Source: Deltaproteobacteria bacterium (GTDB lineage: Bacteria; Desulfobacterota; Desulfobacteria; Desulfobacterales; Desulfosarcinaceae). Taken from it: a DNA stretch of 64,000 nucleotides. Position numbers and translations under genes: made by a program. This document shows, in pieces, positions 16,642 through 25,721 of this stretch. The stretch's first letter is position 1; every line of letters begins with the position of its first letter. The notes under the pieces are model-generated. The model was not told the origin of the DNA and did not search any database. It saw only the letters and a list, made by a program, of their open reading frames with translations. The stretch is taken from positions 62,001 to 126,000 of the forward strand of contig JAKALP010000004.1 of assembly GCA_021824175.1 (NCBI GenBank), read 5' to 3'.

Positions 16642-18741
16642 TTAAAATCTTTCGAACTCTGAATCCAAATCCTCGCCACTGCCTCCTTTGCTCATGTGCA
16701 GGGTGACGCCGGCCGGCAGCTCCTTAACGGTCCCGTGGCCGTTGCCATTGGCGGCCTTGGGCTGCATTTTTTGAAAATGGTGGTGCAATTCAGTGGCCGG
16801 TGCTTTGTGGACCGCGCCCTTGGCGCGGGCTTTGGCTCGCTTGGCGCCTTGACCGGCCTGGGTGTCGAGCTTGAAGAAGGCGATGGTATCCTGCAACTGC
16901 TCGGCCTGGCTGGAGAGTTCTTCGGAAGTAGAAGCCATCTCCTCGGAAGCCGAAGCATTTTGCTGAATCACTTGATCGAGTTGCTGGATGGCCTTGTTGA
17001 CCTGCTCGGCGCCGGTGTTCTGCTCGTTGCTGGCCGCGCTGATCTCCTGGACCAGTTCGGCGGTCTTCTGGATATCTGGCACCATGCGGGAGAGCATCTC
17101 TCCGGCTTTTTCGGCTACCTCTACGCTGGTACCGGACAGGCGGCTGATTTCGCCAGCCGCGGTCTGGCTGCGCTCGGCCAGTTTGCGTACTTCCGAAGCC
17201 ACCACGGCAAAGCCCTTGCCATGCTCGCCGGCCCGGGCTGCCTCAATGGCCGCGTTCAGGGCCAACAGGTCGGTCTGGCGGGCGATCTCCTCGATGATGG
17301 AGATCTTCTGGGCGATCTGCTTCATGGCGGTGACGGTTTCAGCCACGGCCTTGCCGCCGGCCACGGCGTCCTCGGCCGACTTCAGGGCGATTTTCTCGGT
17401 CTGGGTGGCATTGTCAGCGTTCTGCTTGATATTGGCCGCCATCTGCTCCATGGAAGAAGAGGCTTCCTCGGCCGAGGCGGCCTGCTCGGTGGCGCCCTGG
17501 CTCATCTCTTCGGAGCTGGCGCTCAACTCCTGGCTGCCCGAAGCCACGTTATCGGCCGCGGTCTGGACATCGGCGACAATGCTTCTCAACTTCTCCACCA
17601 TGTTCTTCATGGCGGTGAGCAGCATGCCCATCTCATCGTTGCCGTCCACATTTATGGTCAGATTCAAATTGCCATTGCTCAACTCGTTGGCCACGCCCAC
17701 GGCCTGAACCACCGGCTTGATGATGACGCGGGTCAAAAGGATGGCCAGGGCAATGCCGATGAACAGCGCCACCACCAGGCCGAATATGACTGTTGTGGAA
17801 GCCGAACCCAAATCGGCCGAAGCCTCGTTGGCGATGTTGGCGGTTTGTTCAGCGGCCGCCGCATTCAGGCTCTTGCCCAACTCCAAAGCTTTTTCACCGG
17901 TCTGTCCGCGTAGCACGCTGATTTTAATTAATTCGTCGTTTACCGACATGTACTTTTCAATGGCGGTTCTATACTGCTCCGCGGATTTCAACATTTTGGC
18001 CAACTGCTCCTTATTGTTGGCGCTGTGTACCATGGGTTCGATCTCTCGCCCGATCTTCGCGATGGCCGGAAAGACCTGGGCAACGGCCTCCTTGGCGATG
18101 GAGTAGTCGTTGCGGGCCTGGGCCTTGAAATTGGCAAGACGGGCCGCGTTGCCTTGATCAATCAAGTCATTGACCAGGGTGATCTTGGCCAACCGCTCCT
18201 TGAGTTTGTCGCCGGTGGCTTTTTCGCCGATTTCCTGGAGCATTTCATTGTTTTGGTCCTTGGAAAAATCATAGGCGTTATCCATATACTGCTTGGCAGC
18301 GGCGTCCATCTCCGTTATCACTTTATTGATCTCTTGGAGATGTTCATCGGTGTCGGTAACCAGCTTCTGATACTCCGCCATCGCTTGTTTGATCTCATCC
18401 AATGCGCCTTTGAGTTTGACCAGGTGCTTGGCCTTGGCCGCTAGATTTTCCGCCTTTTCGATGGTATCCTTGACCTGGGCCATGGCCGCCATGCCGTCGT
18501 CGAAGTACTTCTTTTCTCCAGTCAAACCGAAACCGCGAATGGCGTACATGGTGGCGCTGACTTGCCGCTCCAACTGGCTGGCCAGATCGGATTCCGGTAC
18601 ATACTCCTGGGAAAGCTTGTTGGAGTCGCCCTCCACGCCCTTCATTTTTACTACCGCGATGGCGCCCAGGATCATGGCAATCAGGATCAGAATGCCGAAG
18701 CCGGCTCCCAGTTTGGTTCCAAGTTTCAAATTTTTAAACAT
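16642..18741 (-). CDS. Transmembrane methyl-accepting chemotaxis protein
   Basis: A 699-residue receptor. Membrane helix 1 is residues 10-35 ([23 protein letters not shown]). A periplasmic all-helical sensor of about 280 residues follows, of the long helical-bundle (HBM or 4HB) kind. Helix 2 is [23 protein letters not shown], then HAMP and the signalling hairpin with [41 protein letters not shown]. It ends in [11 protein letters not shown], nearly the same tail as the neighbouring soluble receptor. The signalling halves of the two receptors are almost identical, so they probably join the same array and share cheW at 13380. The ligand cannot be told from sequence. Confidence 0.93.
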   Translation of the reverse strand: MFKNLKLGTKLGAGFGILILIAMILGAIAVVKMKGVEGDSNKLSQEYVPESDLASQLERQVSATMYAIRGFGLTGEKKYFDDGMAAMAQVKDTIEKAENLAAKAKHLVKLKGALDEIKQAMAEYQKLVTDTDEHLQEINKVITEMDAAAKQYMDNAYDFSKDQNNEMLQEIGEKATGDKLKERLAKITLVNDLIDQGNAARLANFKAQARNDYSIAKEAVAQVFPAIAKIGREIEPMVHSANNKEQLAKMLKSAEQYRTAIEKYMSVNDELIKISVLRGQTGEKALELGKSLNAAAAEQTANIANEASADLGSASTTVIFGLVVALFIGIALAILLTRVIIKPVVQAVGVANELSNGNLNLTINVDGNDEMGMLLTAMKNMVEKLRSIVADVQTAADNVASGSQELSASSEEMSQGATEQAASAEEASSSMEQMAANIKQNADNATQTEKIALKSAEDAVAGGKAVAETVTAMKQIAQKISIIEEIARQTDLLALNAAIEAARAGEHGKGFAVVASEVRKLAERSQTAAGEISRLSGTSVEVAEKAGEMLSRMVPDIQKTAELVQEISAASNEQNTGAEQVNKAIQQLDQVIQQNASASEEMASTSEELSSQAEQLQDTIAFFKLDTQAGQGAKRAKARAKGAVHKAPATELHHHFQKMQPKAANGNGHGTVKELPAGVTLHMSKGGSGEDLDSEFERF

Positions 18742-18775
18742 TGATTTTCTCCTTTTTTGGGATGTCGCTTATTGT

Positions 18776-19411
18776 TTATGTCGCCTTAAGGTTAAGAGGG
18801 CCGCCTATGCTCCCCTTGCGATGGTTAGGGCCCAACGCTCGGGGGTGAAGATGAGGCCGCCTAAACCGTTTGCTTCTAGACACTCCTGCCCCTGCCATTG
18901 CGTTGGTGGAGAGTATTTGTTTCTCGCCACGGGGCAGGCCTTGACGTACGAGGAAGAGTCCTTTTTTGCGCAGCGTGGTCATGAGAGTTTGTGGATGCAG
19001 CCGGGTGGAGTTACGGTCTGGGGAGATTGCGCAGGAGACCAAGCGGCGCAGCACCAGGCGCATCTCCCTGAAATCGATGCGCGGTTCCACAAGGTACCTG
19101 GGCCGCAGGCGATGGGCCAGGGCGATAGTGGGCCGCAGATGGTTGGGAATCATCAGAATCAGCGGCAGATTTTCAAACCAGGGCGCCATGGCGGCGATGG
19201 ATTCCAGCTCCCGGCGATCCGCGGCCAGCAAAATGGCGAAACAGCGCCGGTGGGCTTGATGCTTCAAGGTCCGGCAGAGCTTGACCGGGTCGCGGAAGAT
19301 TGTGCAGTCGGTCCGTCCGGAGAGCAGATCCTGATCAATGATACGGGCGATGCGAGCGGCCGTGCGGGTGCGGCTGGGAGCGAATATCAGAGCAGTGTTG
19401 CGGTCCGCCAT
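18776..19411 (-). CDS. Receiver-like protein without a clear phosphorylation site
   Basis: A 211-residue protein. The first 130 residues follow a receiver-like alternation of strands and helices (TALIFAPSRTRTAARIARII, FAILLAADRRELESI, LPLILMIPN, PRYLVEPRIDFREMRLVLRRL). The double-acidic pocket and an evident phospho-Asp are missing. The last 80 residues are Arg-rich and look unlike a domain, so the gene may be frame-shifted near its end. AAGGAAGGAG precedes the ATG. It is just upstream of two chemoreceptor genes on the same strand and may be a degenerate partner of that pathway. No family name is certain. Confidence 0.55.
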   Translation of the reverse strand: MADRNTALIFAPSRTRTAARIARIIDQDLLSGRTDCTIFRDPVKLCRTLKHQAHRRCFAILLAADRRELESIAAMAPWFENLPLILMIPNHLRPTIALAHRLRPRYLVEPRIDFREMRLVLRRLVSCAISPDRNSTRLHPQTLMTTLRKKGLFLVRQGLPRGEKQILSTNAMAGAGVSRSKRFRRPHLHPRALGPNHRKGSIGGPLNLKAT

Positions 19412-19759
19412 GACTCCTTCCTTTCATCCATATCCGATGGTCGGCTTTCTAATAGTGGATGGAATGGCAACCTCCATGCCAGCATTCGAGAAGAATTTTC
19501 TTTTGATCTTTTTACCTTGATATCAACAAATTAGATGGATCGTGCGGTTTTTTGACCTGAGCGCTCGCAGCGATTTTGTCCGGCCGGACCGGACAAAGTC
19601 CGAAGGGACTGGACGGGGAGGGGGATTGGTTGATTCGTTGATTGGTTAAATCGTAGAGTGATTTTTGTTCCCACATACTGGTGGGAATGAGAAGAACGGT
19701 TGTTTTAGCCGATAGGACAGTGCGATCTATTTTCAAACATTTTGTGATCAAGAATTGCT
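19412..19759. other. Spacer with hairpins
   Basis: 348 bp without a gene. It holds an inverted repeat TTTGTCCGG/CCGGACAAA near 19574-19598 and a GATTGGTTGATTCGTT repeat at 19624-19648. Nothing else is recognisable. Confidence 0.55.
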
Positions 19760-20188
19760 TCAGGAGAGTGGATTGCGCCACTTGAGTTTGGGGAAACGCG
19801 CGAAGTCGGAATCGGTGGAGGCCAGCTCGCAGCCATGTTCGATGGCCAGTGTTGCCAGATGGGCATCGGTCACCAAGTTGGCCGTGGCTTTGGCACCCAA
19901 CAACATTTGCTGAAAGATTGTCCAGTGCTGTTCCGTCGGGCGGATGATTTTGGCGCAGGGTTGGTCTATCCAACTTTGGATACGGGCTATAGCTTGCTCA
20001 AGGAGAAGGGGGCTTTCGAAGACTCGAGGATTGGTGCTGATCCGAATAAATGCGGAAAGCACTGTCCAGCACAAACAGATGGGATTGCTGCCGGAAAGTT
20101 GTTCATCCCACCATTGTCTGGCCTTAACATGGTGTCGATTCAGGGAATCTTGGGCATAAAGAAGGATATTGGCATCAACCAGGATCAA
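19760..20188 (-). CDS. vapC: VapC-type PIN-domain toxin
   Basis: A 142-residue PIN-domain ribonuclease, the toxin of a type II pair. The N-terminal MILVDANILLYA carries the first metal-binding Asp (D5). TDAHLATLAIEHGCELASTDSDFARFPKLKWRNPL is the usual C-terminal PIN signature with two more acidic residues. VapC toxins cut tRNA or rRNA when freed from the antitoxin. It overlaps the antitoxin gene by four bases (20185-20188). The target of this copy is unknown. Confidence 0.9.
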   Translation of the reverse strand: MILVDANILLYAQDSLNRHHVKARQWWDEQLSGSNPICLCWTVLSAFIRISTNPRVFESPLLLEQAIARIQSWIDQPCAKIIRPTEQHWTIFQQMLLGAKATANLVTDAHLATLAIEHGCELASTDSDFARFPKLKWRNPLS

Positions 20189-20430
20189 CGGTATCCCTCG
20201 CCTTCGATGAGCGCCAAGAGCTCGCCGATATTGTCTAAATTGCGTCCGGCGCGCAACCCCATGGCGATTGGCTCTGTGCGGTAGGGCCTCTGGTTGGTGG
20301 GGGTTCCCACTATGTCTAGTCCGGCTCTGAGAGCTTCATTGATTATTTTTTTAAAAGGCGCGCGCCGTTGGGCGGCCACTTTTCGCGCCCGTTCCAAAAC
20401 ATCTTCATCTATGGAAAGTGTCGTCCGCAT
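20185..20430 (-). CDS. vapB: VapB-type antitoxin (ribbon-helix-helix)
   Basis: An 81-residue antitoxin. MRTTLSIDEDVLERARKVAAQRRAPFKKIINEALRAGL is a ribbon-helix-helix DNA-binding motif that would repress its own promoter. The C-terminal tail, predicted to wrap the toxin, ends in GEGYR. There is no Shine-Dalgarno sequence. A -10 box ends only 6 nt before the ATG, so the mRNA probably begins at or next to the start codon. Leaderless translation is therefore likely. Confidence 0.88.
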   Translation of the reverse strand: MRTTLSIDEDVLERARKVAAQRRAPFKKIINEALRAGLDIVGTPTNQRPYRTEPIAMGLRAGRNLDNIGELLALIEGEGYR

Positions 20431-20436
20431 GCCATC

Positions 20437-20464
20437 ATCATAGCATCATCGGGATTGATGTCAA
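20437..20464 (-). promoter_or_regulatory. vapBC promoter giving a leaderless mRNA
   Basis: On the minus strand TTGACA (20459-20464), a 16-bp spacer and TATGAT (20437-20442). The ATG of vapB is at 20428-20430, 6 nt past the -10. Several GATGATG/CATCATC steps around it may form the operator for VapB. Confidence 0.65.
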
Positions 20465-20534
20465 GGCATCATTTTCGGCGGGTGTGAGTCACGATTGTTG
20501 CATAATGTATGAGGTCTCTTCCTACCTTACCTTA

Positions 20535-20627
20535 TCGTACTCGTACTCGTACGCGTACTCGTACTCGAATGATTTAATAAAGGCCTTCGAGTACGCGTAC
20601 GAGTACGAGTACGAGTTTGAGTACGAG
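20535..20627. repeat. TCGTAC-hexamer hairpin, copy 1
   Basis: The left arm is tandem TCGTAC with one GCGTAC, ending TCGAA. An AT-rich loop is followed by TTCGA and a right arm of GTACGAG units. The arms pair over about 35 bp with small slips. It lies between vapBC and the Hpt gene. Confidence 0.9.
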
Positions 20628-20704
20628 TGCTACCTGCTCGAAAATCCATATCGCGCAACACCCCTGAACTCTGTCACCGAACGATGCATCACGGAATCAA
20701 CCCA

Positions 20705-21022
20705 TCAACCATTCAAAAATGCCTGAACGATCTCGAACTGACTTTTGAGGGTATCCACCGACGCTTGCAGGCCGTCCAGGTTTTTCTGCTCGGCCCTGTA
20801 TTCAATCAACTTGGCGATGGCGCTGACATCCATCAGCCCCAGATTACCGGCCGCGCCTTTGATGGTATGGGCGCTGCGCATCACTTTATCGGCATCGCCC
20901 GCGGTCAGGGCCTGTTGCAGGTTGGCGAAATCGTTGCCGCCCGAGGAGATAAAAAGTTCGACCAGCTCGCGGTATTCATCTTCTTCCAGGCCCAGCCTGG
21001 CTCCCAATTCTTTGAAGTTCAT
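20705..21022 (-). CDS. Hpt-domain phosphotransfer protein
   Basis: A 105-residue single Hpt domain. The phosphorylated His lies in [17 protein letters not shown], the standard AHxLKG-type box; the rest is the expected four-helix bundle. The gene overlaps the end of the hybrid kinase gene by four bases, so it almost certainly takes phosphate from that kinase's receivers and passes it to a response regulator elsewhere. The start has a ribosome site within the kinase gene. CheY at 24766 is one possible downstream receiver, but nothing in sequence proves it. Confidence 0.92.
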   Translation of the reverse strand: MNFKELGARLGLEEDEYRELVELFISSGGNDFANLQQALTAGDADKVMRSAHTIKGAAGNLGLMDVSAIAKLIEYRAEQKNLDGLQASVDTLKSQFEIVQAFLNG

Positions 21023-23079
21023 GAAGTTCTCCTGTTGAGCACATATTGATTGATGACTTCAAACACCTTTTCCCGCTTGATGGGTTTGGTGATGTAATCG
21101 TTCATGCCCGCTTCAATGCACATCTCCCGGTCGCCCTTCATGGCGTGGGCCGTCATGGCGACAATGGGCACGTCGGTAAACCCCAGGGCGCGCAGTTTGG
21201 CCGTGGCTTCCTGGCCGTCCATCTCGGGCATCTGCACATCCATGAAGATCAGATCGTATTTTTCGGGCGCGGCGCTGTATTTCTCCACGGCTTCGCGGCC
21301 GTTGTTGGCCACCTCGACTTGGTAACCGGCTTTGCCCAGCAAAATGACCGCCAGCTTCTGGTTGACCACGTTGTCTTCGGCCAGCAGGATGCTCACCGAT
21401 TGCTTCATGGCCTCGCGCACCGAATACTGGGTGTGCATTCTGCGCTTGGTGTCATCGCCGCCGGCTCTGGCCCCTTCGCCCAACAAGCGGCCCATCATCT
21501 GGATGAGCCGCTCGCGCCTTACGGGTTTGGCCTGAAACCCGTTGAATCCGGCGGCATCGCATTTGGCCGCGTCCCGCTCCAGGGCCGATGACAAGGCAAT
21601 GAGCACGGGCGGCGACTGGAGCTGGGTGCGGATTTTTTCAGCCACTTCATAACCGGTCATCTCCGGCATTTTGAGATCCAGCAGGCAGATGTCAAAGGGT
21701 TTTTGTTCCTGCTGGGCCTGGAGCAGGGCCGGCACCACCGCTGGTCCGCCATCCACTGTGACCGGGTCCATATTAACGGCGGTCAGCATTTGCCGCAAGA
21801 TAGTCAGGGTGCCGGGATGGTCATCGGCCACCAGGACCCGTTTGCCCTCCAGTTGCGCGGGTTGCACCCTGGACGGCGGCGTGCTTTGGGATTTGCCCAT
21901 CCAGGCCGTGAAGTGAAAGATGCTGCCCCTGCCCACTTCGCTTTCCACCCAGGTGGCGCCGCCCATCATATTGGCCAGTTGTTTGCAGATCGATAGCCCC
22001 AGGCCCGTGCCGCCAAAGCGGCGCGAGGTGGAGCCATCGGCTTGCTGGAAGGGCTCGAAGATCAAATCCAGCTTATCGGCCGGAATGCCCATGCCGGTGT
22101 CCCGGATTTTAGCGTGCAACTTGATCTGGGTGTCGGTTTCGGCCTCCACCGTCAATTCCAATTCGATTTCGCCCTGCTCCGTGAATTTGGGCGCATTGCC
22201 CAGCAAGTTGGTGATCACCTGGCGGAAACGCAAGGGGTCACCCTGAACCAGGGGTGGCAGGTTATCGTCGATGCGGCACAACAGCTCGATGGGCTTGCTG
22301 CCGATTTTGGGCCGCACCAGTTCGCACACATCATAGGCCAGCAGTTCGGGATCAAAATCTATGGACTCAAATTCGAGCTCGCCGGCTTCGATTTTGGAAA
22401 AATCCAGAATATCGTTGACCAGCATCAGCAAGGTTTCACCACTGCGCTTGATGGTGCGGGTAAAATCATCCTGCACATCGTTGAGGGTGGTCTCCAGCAA
22501 CAGGTCGGTGAAGCCGATGATGCCATTCATAGGCGTGCGGATCTCATGGCTCATATTGGCCAGAAATTGGCTTTTGGCCTTGTTGGCCAATTCCGCCGCT
22601 TCCTTGGCTTTTTTCAGCTCCTCCTCGTTCTGTTTGCGGGCTGTGATGTCTTCGATGGTGCCGGTATAGCGGGCACCCTCATCGGAGAAGACCGGCGAGG
22701 CGTGGATGTGAACCCAGCGCTGTTGGCCGTCGGCGCCGATGATGCGGCAATCGGAGGAGAAATTGGCCATCTCCGCCACCGACGCCTGCCACAGATTTTT
22801 GATCAAATCGCGGTCTTCGGCCGCGACATAGTCAATCCAGCGGGTGGTGAGGCTCTGGATCAGGCTGATGCCCAGAATTTCATGGAAGCGGGTGTTGGTA
22901 TACAGGGAGTTGCCATTTTCATCGATTTCAAAGACACCCACATGAATGGTTTCGGAAATCAGGCGAAAGCGCTCTTCGCTCTCTTTGAGCGCTTCCTGGG
23001 CGCTGCGGGTCTTGGCCTGTTCGGCTTCCAATTCCTGGACCCGTTTGACCAGATCGATGATCGTTGCCCTATCGGCCAT
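21019..23079 (-). CDS. Hybrid sensor kinase (PAS-HisKA-HATPase-REC-REC)
   Basis: A 686-residue soluble hybrid kinase. A short N-terminal coiled coil leads into one PAS-PAC module (residues 30-155). HisKA follows with phospho-His in [19 protein letters not shown], then HATPase_c with DTGMGIP and [14 protein letters not shown]. Two receivers complete it: about 415-535 with [14 protein letters not shown], and about 560-680 with [15 protein letters not shown]. With the overlapping Hpt gene it makes a His-Asp-His relay of the BarA/TorS kind split over two polypeptides. AGGAGT lies upstream of the ATG. Input ligand and final regulator are unknown. Confidence 0.92.
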   Translation of the reverse strand: MADRATIIDLVKRVQELEAEQAKTRSAQEALKESEERFRLISETIHVGVFEIDENGNSLYTNTRFHEILGISLIQSLTTRWIDYVAAEDRDLIKNLWQASVAEMANFSSDCRIIGADGQQRWVHIHASPVFSDEGARYTGTIEDITARKQNEEELKKAKEAAELANKAKSQFLANMSHEIRTPMNGIIGFTDLLLETTLNDVQDDFTRTIKRSGETLLMLVNDILDFSKIEAGELEFESIDFDPELLAYDVCELVRPKIGSKPIELLCRIDDNLPPLVQGDPLRFRQVITNLLGNAPKFTEQGEIELELTVEAETDTQIKLHAKIRDTGMGIPADKLDLIFEPFQQADGSTSRRFGGTGLGLSICKQLANMMGGATWVESEVGRGSIFHFTAWMGKSQSTPPSRVQPAQLEGKRVLVADDHPGTLTILRQMLTAVNMDPVTVDGGPAVVPALLQAQQEQKPFDICLLDLKMPEMTGYEVAEKIRTQLQSPPVLIALSSALERDAAKCDAAGFNGFQAKPVRRERLIQMMGRLLGEGARAGGDDTKRRMHTQYSVREAMKQSVSILLAEDNVVNQKLAVILLGKAGYQVEVANNGREAVEKYSAAPEKYDLIFMDVQMPEMDGQEATAKLRALGFTDVPIVAMTAHAMKGDREMCIEAGMNDYITKPIKREKVFEVINQYVLNRRTS

Positions 23080-23259
23080 CTAAAGTGGACTCCTGCCGGT
23101 ATCGCCCCTTGTTTAGGACGGGATTTGCTATGGATATCCCTTGCGTACAGTTCCTATATCGGCTTAGACATTAGGGCACTTTAGGGGGGAGAGGGTCGGG
23201 GTGAGGGGGGAAAGGCATCCGTTAAAAGGTATCGCGGCTTTTTCTATACCGCAAGGCAA

Positions 23260-23844
23260 TCACAGATACGCCGCCATTTTCATCATTAAATCGTATTTGG
23301 GGATTCCGCCCACCAGGTGGTCTTTCATCTGACCCGCGTCGAAGATGAAAAAGGAAGGCACGCTGAGGATATTATATTGGTTGGCAATGGTGGGGTTGGC
23401 GTCGATGTTGACTTTGGCGATGCGCACTTTGCCTTTGGTTTCGGCGGCCAACTGTTCCACCACCGGACCGGTGCTGCCGCATACGCTGCACCACGGTGCC
23501 CAGGCATAGAGCAGCACCGGCAGCGGTGATTGCAGCACGGTTTGGGCAAAATTGGCATCGGTCACCATCACCGGATGGCCGGACAGGATATCCTGGTGCT
23601 GCAACGGGGCGCCGCAGCGGCCGCATTTGGCGCCGGCATGCAGCTTGGCGGCCGGAACCCGGTTTTTGGCGTGGCATTGGCCACAACGCAATGTCAGGCG
23701 TTCATCGGTCTGGGTTTGCGAATGGTCTGTCGAAACGGCCGGCAGCGGCTGGTGGCAGCGGCCGCATGTCGCGTTGCCATCTTTTTCAACGGGGATGCGG
23801 TTTTTGGTTTGGCATTGGGGGCAAATGATGATGGTCGAATCCAT
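23260..23844 (-). CDS. Thioredoxin-like protein with two zinc ribbons
   Basis: A 194-residue cytoplasmic thioredoxin related to thioredoxin 2 (TrxC). The N terminus holds two zinc ribbons in tandem (C8/C11 with C27/C30, and C54/C57 with C74/C77); each reads CxxCxxKNR(I/V)P...CGRCxxPL. TrxC of E. coli has one. The thioredoxin domain (about 95-194) has the active site WCSVC (C119, C122) instead of the usual WCGPC, and the cis-Pro in SVPSF. I start at the ATG at 23844 because GGAGAGGG lies 8 nt upstream; the ATG seven codons earlier has no ribosome site. It should reduce disulfides. The changed active site may alter its redox potential. Confidence 0.85.
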   Translation of the reverse strand: MDSTIIICPQCQTKNRIPVEKDGNATCGRCHQPLPAVSTDHSQTQTDERLTLRCGQCHAKNRVPAAKLHAGAKCGRCGAPLQHQDILSGHPVMVTDANFAQTVLQSPLPVLLYAWAPWCSVCGSTGPVVEQLAAETKGKVRIAKVNIDANPTIANQYNILSVPSFFIFDAGQMKDHLVGGIPKYDLMMKMAAYL

Positions 23845-23868
23845 GCGGGGGTCCCTCTCCGTCATTTA

Positions 23869-23928
23869 TCGTACGCGTACTCGAAATATTTTAAAACCAT
23901 TCGAGTACGAATACGCGTACGAGTACGA
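23869..23928. repeat. TCGTAC-hexamer hairpin, copy 2
   Basis: TCGTACGCGTACTCGAA pairs, across an AT-rich loop, with TTCGAGTACGAATACGCGTACGAGTACGA; the shorter left arm leaves the outer right units unpaired. It lies between divergent genes for thioredoxin and the Cys-rich protein. Confidence 0.88.
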
Positions 23929-24045
23929 TCTCCAAACCCGAAGCAATAGTCGTAACTTGCACAACTCCAGTTAAAGCATGGCTCAAAGCCAATTGATTCA
24001 AAATAAGATCGATGCTTTAATATTCAAATCCGAACAGGGGGGCTC

Positions 24046-24516
24046 ATGAAAGATTTCGACTATTTACCTGCCGCTGCGTCGGCGGCCACGCCGCTGGAGC
24101 GCCCCTATTTTTTTGATGCCGGCCTGCGTTTTGAATGTCAGCGCTGTGGCGTCTGTTGTACCGGTGCTCCGGGCACTATTTACATGGGGCCGGACGAGAT
24201 CGACCTGGTGGCCGGGCACTGTCAAATATCCAGGCAGCAATTCATCGCCACTTATTTATATCCATTCAAAGACAGTTACAGCCTCCGCGAAGATGACCAG
24301 GGCCGCTGCCTCTTTTTCAATGCCGGCTGCACCATCTACGAGGTCCGCCCCTTGCAGTGCCGGTCCTTTCCCTTTTGGTTTTCCAATTTGCGCTCGCCGG
24401 CCCGTTGGGCCAGGTTGCGGCAGGATTGCCCCGGCATAGGTCGGGGCCGGCTCTATTCCAAAGAGGAGATCATGGCCTGGGCGCGCCAAACGGAACACTT
24501 TTCGGCTGAAGATTGA
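24046..24516 (+). CDS. YkgJ-family CxxCxxCC protein
   Basis: A 156-residue protein of the zinc/iron-chelating YkgJ (CxxCxxCC) family. The motif is FECQRCGVCCTG; two further cysteines lie in CTIYEVRPLQCRSFPFWF and one in DCPGIGRG. The family is common in anaerobes and delta-lineage bacteria and is thought to bind an Fe-S cluster or zinc, but its reaction is unknown. The gene has GGGGGG-type purines before the ATG and stands alone between two repeat-bearing spacers. Confidence in the family is high; the role is not known. Confidence 0.88.
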   Translation: MKDFDYLPAAASAATPLERPYFFDAGLRFECQRCGVCCTGAPGTIYMGPDEIDLVAGHCQISRQQFIATYLYPFKDSYSLREDDQGRCLFFNAGCTIYEVRPLQCRSFPFWFSNLRSPARWARLRQDCPGIGRGRLYSKEEIMAWARQTEHFSAED

Positions 24517-24765
24517 GGACTGAGCGGGCCGAGGATTATTTAAGGATAGCCCATCCCTCTGTCTTCGATCTTGCGACTTCAACAGGCGGTCCTCCGCGCT
24601 CCTGGCCATTATTTTTCCGTCCCTCTACAGAAAAACCTAAAGAATTCTTTCAAATTGCCGTTAAAAGATATGAACGCAGCGGGGGCGCATTGACCCTCTT
24701 GCCAGGTACCCATACCCCTTGCGTATGGCGAAACTCTTGAGATGGTGAATTTTTAGGAGGAACCT

Positions 24766-25146
24766 ATGGCCTACAAAATATTAACCGTGGATGACAGTAA
24801 AACCATCCGCATGATCGTCAAGAAAGCATTTTCACCTTACAACTGCGAGCTGTTCGAGGGTGAAAACGGGGTTGAGGGCCTGGCCATTGCAAACAAGGAG
24901 AAGCCCGATCTCATCATTTTGGATATCACCATGCCGGTGATGACCGGCATTGAGATGCTGGCCAAGCTCAAAGCTGAAAAGGACCTCAAGGACATTCCGG
25001 TGATCATGCTGACCGCGGAGTCGGGCAAGGAAAACGTCATGAAGATCGTAAAGATGGGCGTGCGCGACTATGTGGTCAAACCCTTTAAGGGCGATCAGCT
25101 CCTGGACCGCGCCAAGGCGATCCTCAAGCTTAAAGAGATGGAATAG
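24766..25146 (+). CDS. CheY-like single-domain response regulator
   Basis: A 126-residue stand-alone receiver. D9 and D10 form the acidic pocket, D53 in LIILDITMPVMTG accepts phosphate, and Lys in VVKPFKGDQLL is the switch residue. TAESG provides the Thr. It has no output domain, so it acts by protein contact, as CheY on the flagellar motor or as a relay intermediate. TAGGAGGAA precedes the ATG. With CheW and two receptors nearby a chemotaxis role is plausible; the Hpt protein at 20705 is another possible donor. Confidence 0.93.
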   Translation: MAYKILTVDDSKTIRMIVKKAFSPYNCELFEGENGVEGLAIANKEKPDLIILDITMPVMTGIEMLAKLKAEKDLKDIPVIMLTAESGKENVMKIVKMGVRDYVVKPFKGDQLLDRAKAILKLKEME

Positions 25147-25242
25147 ACCCATGGGGCTGCCGGCCGTTTCGGCGGGCAGCCCTGATTTGATTCTCCTTCC
25201 ACGCAGTACTATTTCCGGCAATCCAACTATTATCGTTATCTT

Positions 25243-25304
25243 ATCGGTGTCATCCGTGTGATCCGTGGTAAAAATTGACCACGGATCACACGGATGACAC
25301 CGAT
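25243..25304. repeat. Perfect 26-bp inverted repeat, ATCCGTG family, copy 1
   Basis: 25243-25268 is exactly complementary to 25279-25304 around the loop TAAAAATTGA. The arms are built of CATCCGTG and ATCCGTGG units. A second copy with the same architecture lies at 39021-39083. Confidence 0.95.
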
Positions 25305-25566
25305 ATACTTATGGGGGTGGATTCGAGCCGCTGCTTGAATGGCCAGAACACCGCTGGTCATGTTGAACCCGGCCGAATGCGCTGCCGATCTGCCAATTCG
25401 CGGCAATGACTGACGGATATTGGCAGTAATTAGGGTTGAATCAGCGCCCCGAAGCAGAAAATACCTTGAAAATTGGCCTTTTTCTTTTTTTATTGGATTG
25501 GCATGGATGCTGCTGTCTAATAAACCGGAAGCTGACTTTTTCATACACCTTCATCCTCTCCCTTGT

Positions 25567-25603
25567 GGGCAAGATCCATTGTGGATCTTGCCCTCTCCTT
25601 TTT
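25567..25603 (+). terminator. Terminator-like hairpin before the prenyltransferase
   Basis: GGGCAAGATCCA (25567-25578) pairs with TGGATCTTGCCC (25582-25593) around TTG, followed by TCTCCTTTTT. It is suitable as a rho-independent terminator for plus-strand transcription coming from cheY. Confidence 0.7.
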
Positions 25604-25721
25604 AGGCATTCAATGTTAGAAGTAATCGTTCTGCGCCGATCAAAGCCCGGCATTGACAAAAGCCAGGGAAATTGGCACATCTGGGCCGCTGGTTGGATCG
25701 CAAATTCCCGCTCAGGAGTGG

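Larger units (their letters stand above)
25147..25721. other. Spacer with two strong hairpins
   Basis: 575 bp without a supported gene. It contains the 26-bp perfect inverted repeat at 25243-25304 and the terminator-like hairpin at 25567-25603. Confidence 0.6.

Noticed and set aside
15099-17913. Long plus-strand reading frames (535 and 405 codons) over the chemoreceptor genes
   Set aside because: They lie antisense to two certain receptor genes, carry no domain motif, and repeat in step with the receptor repeats. GC-rich codon use opens such frames.
20535-20627. Coding region or CRISPR-like array
   Set aside because: The translated Tyr-Ser repeats come from the hexamers. There are no spacers of equal length and no cas genes, and the structure is a single hairpin.
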